A DNA stretch of 64,000 bases from Catellatospora sichuanensis (lineage in GTDB: Bacteria > Actinomycetota > Actinomycetes > Mycobacteriales > Micromonosporaceae). Below, in pieces: positions 61,007-64,000 of the stretch. The stretch spans positions 186,001-250,000 of the forward strand of contig NZ_VIQO01000013.1 of assembly GCF_007483665.1 (NCBI RefSeq). The letters are read 5' to 3'. Position numbers and translations under genes: made by a program. Below the pieces are notes generated by a model. The model had not been told where the DNA came from. It searched no databases and saw nothing but the letters and a program-made list of their open reading frames with translations. The stretch's first letter is position 1. Each line of letters starts with the position of its first letter.

Positions 61007-62857
61007 TCACTCCCCGGCGTACTGTGCGAACACCTGGTGCAGCACCTCACGGCTCTTCTTGTGCAGCTCCTCGCCGGTCCACGATTCCTTGAGCTCGATG
61101 CTGCGTCCATCGTGGAGCTCGATCGTGGCGCGGATCGGCACCTGCTTGACGATGGTCACCTCGCGGACCTCCTCGTACGGCAGGAAGCGATGCATCTCGG
61201 CGAGCTTCGTCACCGAAGTCGTGGAGATCATGGCGGTCATCCGCTTGGTGCCTCCGTTCTTGTCGCCCTTGGTCGGCACGACGATCAGGCCGTTGTCGAG
61301 CACCAGCAGGTCGGCCTCGCCACCGTCGAAGGTGACGTTGCCCAGCCCGGCGATGACCTCGCCGCCGCGGGCGGTGGCCGTGGCCTCCACGACGACCGCC
61401 GCGGTGATCTCGACGCCGAGCTCGCGCAGCCTGGTCACCGCCTGCGCGGTGGTCGCCGGATCGACCGCGAGCCGGGCGATCGGCGCGAGGTCCAGCAGCT
61501 TGCCGTCGCGGTCGACCAGGTCGGCGGAACCGGTCCACGACGCCTGCCAGCCGGCCCGGTCCGAGCGCACCGCGGCCAGCATCAGCAGCACCTCCAGCGG
61601 CTCGGCGAAGCGGGCCGCGGCCTCCTCGCGGGTCACGTCGGTGAAGAACGCCTCACCCAGTTCGGCCGCCCGGCCCGCCGCCAGCGCGTCCAGCACCTCG
61701 GCCAGGCCCACCAGCGGCCGGTTCATGCGCCGGGCCAGCTCGCGGAAGATGTTGTCGGCGGTCGCCTGCAGCCGCCGGGTCGCGGTCTGCGCGGTGAACT
61801 GCGGCCAGGGCAGCACCTCGCGCCCGTCGACCCGCACCGCGAGCTGGTGCAGGCGGGCGCTGACCGCGGGCAGGTCGGGGATCAGGTCGGTGGCGCGGCG
61901 GCGGTCGTTGCTGGGCATACCCTCCGGCTGCGCGTTGATGGCGGCGATGCGCACCGGCAGCGGCGGGTGGGTGTCCCACAGCGAGCCGGTCTCGCGCTCC
62001 GCCGCCTCCTTGCGCAGGCCTGCGATCTCCTCTTCGCGCGCCGCCAGCAGGTCGCCGAATCCGGCGAACACGTTGTCCGGCAGCAGGCCCAGCTCGGCTC
62101 CGGGCGCGACATAACGGCCCAGGTAGAAGTCGTACGCCATGTCGATGACGGTGACCTCGGTCAGCGCCGCCACCGCGGCCTGCTTGCCCGCCAGCCGCAC
62201 CGCGGCGGCGTCGGCCTCCAGCTCCTGGCGGCGCGACACCGCGTTGTCGATCAGCAGGTAGACCCGCGCGTAGCCCCGGATCGGCCAGCCCGCCACGTTC
62301 CACTTGCCGATCCGGCCGACCGCGCCCGCGATGGCGATGCGCCCCCGGTAGGCCACCGCACCCAGCCGGGTGTGCGCGCCCGAGTAGTGGCCCAGCTCGT
62401 GCGCGAGCACCGCGCGCAGCTGGTCGACGCTCATCGCCTGCAGCAGCGGGAGTCCCAGGTAGAGGTAGCGGCGTCCGGGGATGAGGCCCAGCAGCTTGGC
62501 GTGCTCGGACACGGCCGCGTTGACCTCGGGCACGATGCGCAGCTCGTCCGGGGCGCGGGTGCCCACACCCTCGGCCAGCCGGCGCACCTCGGCCCACAGG
62601 TGCGGGGCCTGCTCGGGCGACACGACCACGCCGGGCATGGGCTCGTTCTTCACCCGGATCGCCTGCCACAGCGCCCAGCCGACACCGCCGACGATCGCGA
62701 TGAACAGCGGCGCGGTCACCTTCACCGCGATCGCCGCGGGCGCCACGCTGATCAGCCAGATCCCGAGCACCGCCGTCGCGGCCAGCTCCACCAGGATCAT
62801 CACGAAGAAGCCGATCAGCATCAGCACGCTGAGCAGCGCACGCATACCTGCGGTCAT
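61007..62857 (-). CDS. M48-family membrane metallopeptidase
   Basis: 616 residues from ATG 62857, after GGAGGGAC. Two N-terminal membrane helices (LLSVLMLIGFFVMILVELAA and LGIWLISVAPAAIAV, then IAIVGGVGWALWQAI) are followed by the peptidase domain with HELGH (in VLAHELGHYSGAHTRLG) and the third zinc ligand Glu in RRQELEADAAAVRLAGKQA. This is the HtpX/Ste24-type fold facing the cytoplasm. The C-terminal half (about 370-616) is a soluble domain ending in beta-rich repeats (GGEADLLVLDNGLIVVPTKG), not part of HtpX, resembling a PH-like or sensing module. HtpX-type enzymes degrade misfolded membrane proteins; this substrate is unknown. Confidence 0.87.
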   Translation of the reverse strand: MTAGMRALLSVLMLIGFFVMILVELAATAVLGIWLISVAPAAIAVKVTAPLFIAIVGGVGWALWQAIRVKNEPMPGVVVSPEQAPHLWAEVRRLAEGVGTRAPDELRIVPEVNAAVSEHAKLLGLIPGRRYLYLGLPLLQAMSVDQLRAVLAHELGHYSGAHTRLGAVAYRGRIAIAGAVGRIGKWNVAGWPIRGYARVYLLIDNAVSRRQELEADAAAVRLAGKQAAVAALTEVTVIDMAYDFYLGRYVAPGAELGLLPDNVFAGFGDLLAAREEEIAGLRKEAAERETGSLWDTHPPLPVRIAAINAQPEGMPSNDRRRATDLIPDLPAVSARLHQLAVRVDGREVLPWPQFTAQTATRRLQATADNIFRELARRMNRPLVGLAEVLDALAAGRAAELGEAFFTDVTREEAAARFAEPLEVLLMLAAVRSDRAGWQASWTGSADLVDRDGKLLDLAPIARLAVDPATTAQAVTRLRELGVEITAAVVVEATATARGGEVIAGLGNVTFDGGEADLLVLDNGLIVVPTKGDKNGGTKRMTAMISTTSVTKLAEMHRFLPYEEVREVTIVKQVPIRATIELHDGRSIELKESWTGEELHKKSREVLHQVFAQYAGE

Positions 62858-62994
62858 GACACGTCCCTCCCCGTACGCCCGGAAGCCCGAACCGGCGCCG
62901 GACCTTGCACCGCGCGACGCGGCGTGCCGGACCTTATCGCGGCCCTCCGACGGCGACAATCCCCTTCCCCGCCTGGGGTTTGCGGGCCGACGGA

Positions 62995-63000
62995 TAGCCT
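62995..63000 (+). promoter_or_regulatory. -10 element, leaderless layout (TAGCCT)
   Basis: TAGCCT ends 6 nt before ATG 63007, with no ribosome-binding site. Confidence 0.5.
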
Positions 63001-63006
63001 TGCGGG

Positions 63007-63807
63007 ATGACCGGATCGGGTGGGCTGCGGGAGCTGCTGCGCGGGGACTGCCATGTCCACACCGACTGGTCCGACGGCGGCGACACCCTGGAGGCGATGG
63101 TCGCCGCGGCGGCCGCGCAGGGCCACGACTACCTGGTGCTGACCGATCACTCGCCCCGGCTGGCCATCGCGAACGGGCTGTCCGCGCAACGGCTGCGCCG
63201 CCAGCTCGACGCCGTGGCGACGGTGAACGAGGCGCTGGCGGGCACCGGTTTCCGGGTGCTGACCGGCATCGAGGTCGACATCGCCCCCGACGGCAGCCTC
63301 GACCAGGACCCGGAACTGCTGGCGCTGCTCGACGTCGTGGTCGGCTCGGTGCACAGCGAGCTGCGGATGGAGCGGGCCAAGATGACCCGGCGCCTGCTCA
63401 CCGCGCTGGCCGACCCGCACCTGGACATCCTGGGCCACTGCACCGGCCGCAAGCTCCCCGTCGCCACCGACGCCCGGCACGCCTCCCGTGGCGGCGCACC
63501 GCGCCGGCGCGCGCCGAGCAGCTTCGACGTGGACGCGGTGTTCGCCGCGGCGGCCCGCCACGACAAGGCCATCGAGATCAACTCTCGGCCGGACCGCCTG
63601 GACCCGCCCTCGAACCTGCTGCGCAAGGCGGCGAAGGTGGACGGCCTGCGGTTCGCGATCAACTCCGACGCCCATGCGGTCGCGCAGCTCGGCTGGCTGC
63701 CCAACGGCTGTGCCCGCGCCGAGGCCGCCGGCATCACCGCCGACCGCATCGTCAACACCCTGCCCGCCGACGACCTGCTGGCCTGGACCCGTACCCACGC
63801 GCCCTGA
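63007..63807 (+). CDS. PHP-domain phosphoesterase
   Basis: 266 residues. Metal-binding motifs of the PHP family: GDCHVHTDWSDGGDTLEAMV (motif I), VLTDHSP (II), GIEVDI (III), DILGHCTGRK (His), and AINSDAHAVAQLGWL (IV). PHP domains hydrolyse phosphoesters, for example histidinol phosphate or nucleotides; this stand-alone actinobacterial form resembles the PHP half of PolX-type enzymes. The substrate cannot be predicted. A leaderless -10 box lies 6 nt before the ATG. Confidence 0.88.
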   Translation: MTGSGGLRELLRGDCHVHTDWSDGGDTLEAMVAAAAAQGHDYLVLTDHSPRLAIANGLSAQRLRRQLDAVATVNEALAGTGFRVLTGIEVDIAPDGSLDQDPELLALLDVVVGSVHSELRMERAKMTRRLLTALADPHLDILGHCTGRKLPVATDARHASRGGAPRRRAPSSFDVDAVFAAAARHDKAIEINSRPDRLDPPSNLLRKAAKVDGLRFAINSDAHAVAQLGWLPNGCARAEAAGITADRIVNTLPADDLLAWTRTHAP

Positions 63808-63860
63808 CCGCGCCCGTCCTCTGGGCGGCCCGCGGCCCGTGCGCGGTCCGGTCCGCGGCC

Positions 63861-63940
63861 TTGATCGTTCGACTTGCCAGGCAGGTGGGCGAATGCGGGG
63901 TCGAGATACGCACGACTGCCAGGCAAGTCGAACGATCTTG
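63861..63940. repeat. Intergenic palindrome, family C copy 2
   Basis: TTGATCGTTCGACTTGCCAG starts the left arm at 63861 and CTGCCAGGCAAGTCGAACGATC ends at about 63938. Its reverse complement aligns with the copy at 31000-31078 throughout, including the centre. It lies past the PHP gene end; nothing recognisable follows up to the window edge. Confidence 0.85.
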
Positions 63941-64000
63941 GCGGGCGCCGCGCCGCATGGTCGGAGGCTGTGGGGCGGCGGGTCAGGTGAGGCGGCGGCG

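Overview
The window is chromosomal DNA from a high-GC actinobacterium, most likely a member of the Micromonosporaceae (Actinoplanes, Catellatospora, Micromonospora and relatives). The evidence is the strong G/C bias at third codon positions, a bldC homologue, a valine dehydrogenase, DUF3073, a tRNA-Glu/Asp/Phe cluster, an actinobacterial purSQL-purF-purM-purB purine set, CBM2-linked cellulases and several families of intergenic palindromes. I saw no prophage, insertion sequence, CRISPR array or integrase. The left edge cuts a GH6 cellulase; the right edge ends in a non-coding palindrome.

Layout. 1-13.7 kb: plant-polysaccharide degradation (GH6-CBM2 with a CebR-like operator upstream, GH74-CBM2, a second GH74 with a Tat signal), mixed with a GT4 glycosyltransferase, a PP2C phosphatase, an AAA/LuxR regulator and a carotenoid/isoprenoid pair (crtI-like, idi). 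13.8-20.8 kb: a lipoprotein polysaccharide deacetylase, three tRNAs, a GNAT enzyme, a substrate-binding lipoprotein whose halves are in swapped order, a tiny DxDxDG calcium-repeat protein, a PrsW-type membrane protein and a TetR regulator. 20.9-28.4 kb: a four-gene ABC exporter operon of the FtsX/MacB type. 28.5-38.4 kb: bldC, vdh, DUF3073, a compact RiPP locus (radical SAM maturase plus a precursor rich in Phe/Trp-x-Asn motifs), a membrane protein with a long Gly/Tyr/Gln tail, an SCP2-like protein, purF and purM. 38.6-42.1 kb: a split transketolase divergent from a SoxR-type MerR regulator, then two GT51-like proteins lacking the catalytic Glu. 42.2-50.0 kb: purL, purQ, purS, a GDT1-type transporter, purB, vapBC and a SigE-family sigma factor with a membrane partner. 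50.1-55.7 kb: MerR/aldo-keto reductase/methyltransferase, then a fadA2-like thiolase divergent from fabG4-htdX across a perfect 24-bp palindrome. 55.8-64 kb: tadA and its partner, prephenate dehydrogenase, a secreted beta-propeller, an M48 protease with a membrane partner and a PHP phosphoesterase.

How the parts work together. The secreted GH6 and GH74 enzymes attack cellulose and xyloglucan, and the CebR-like site suggests induction by cello-oligosaccharides. The pur genes cover PRPP to phosphoribosylamine (PurF), FGAR to FGAM (PurSQL), FGAM to AIR (PurM) and the two adenylosuccinate-lyase steps (PurB). FabG4, HtdX and the thiolase form a beta-oxidation or fatty-acid-modifying set behind one shared operator.

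The two most notable observations are the candidate multiple-cyclophane RiPP locus (31571-32837), which lies inside an otherwise conserved bldC-vdh-purFM neighbourhood, and the circularly permuted type-I periplasmic-binding fold (16404-17732). At least six distinct families of long intergenic palindromes sit at gene ends; two of the families occur twice in the window.
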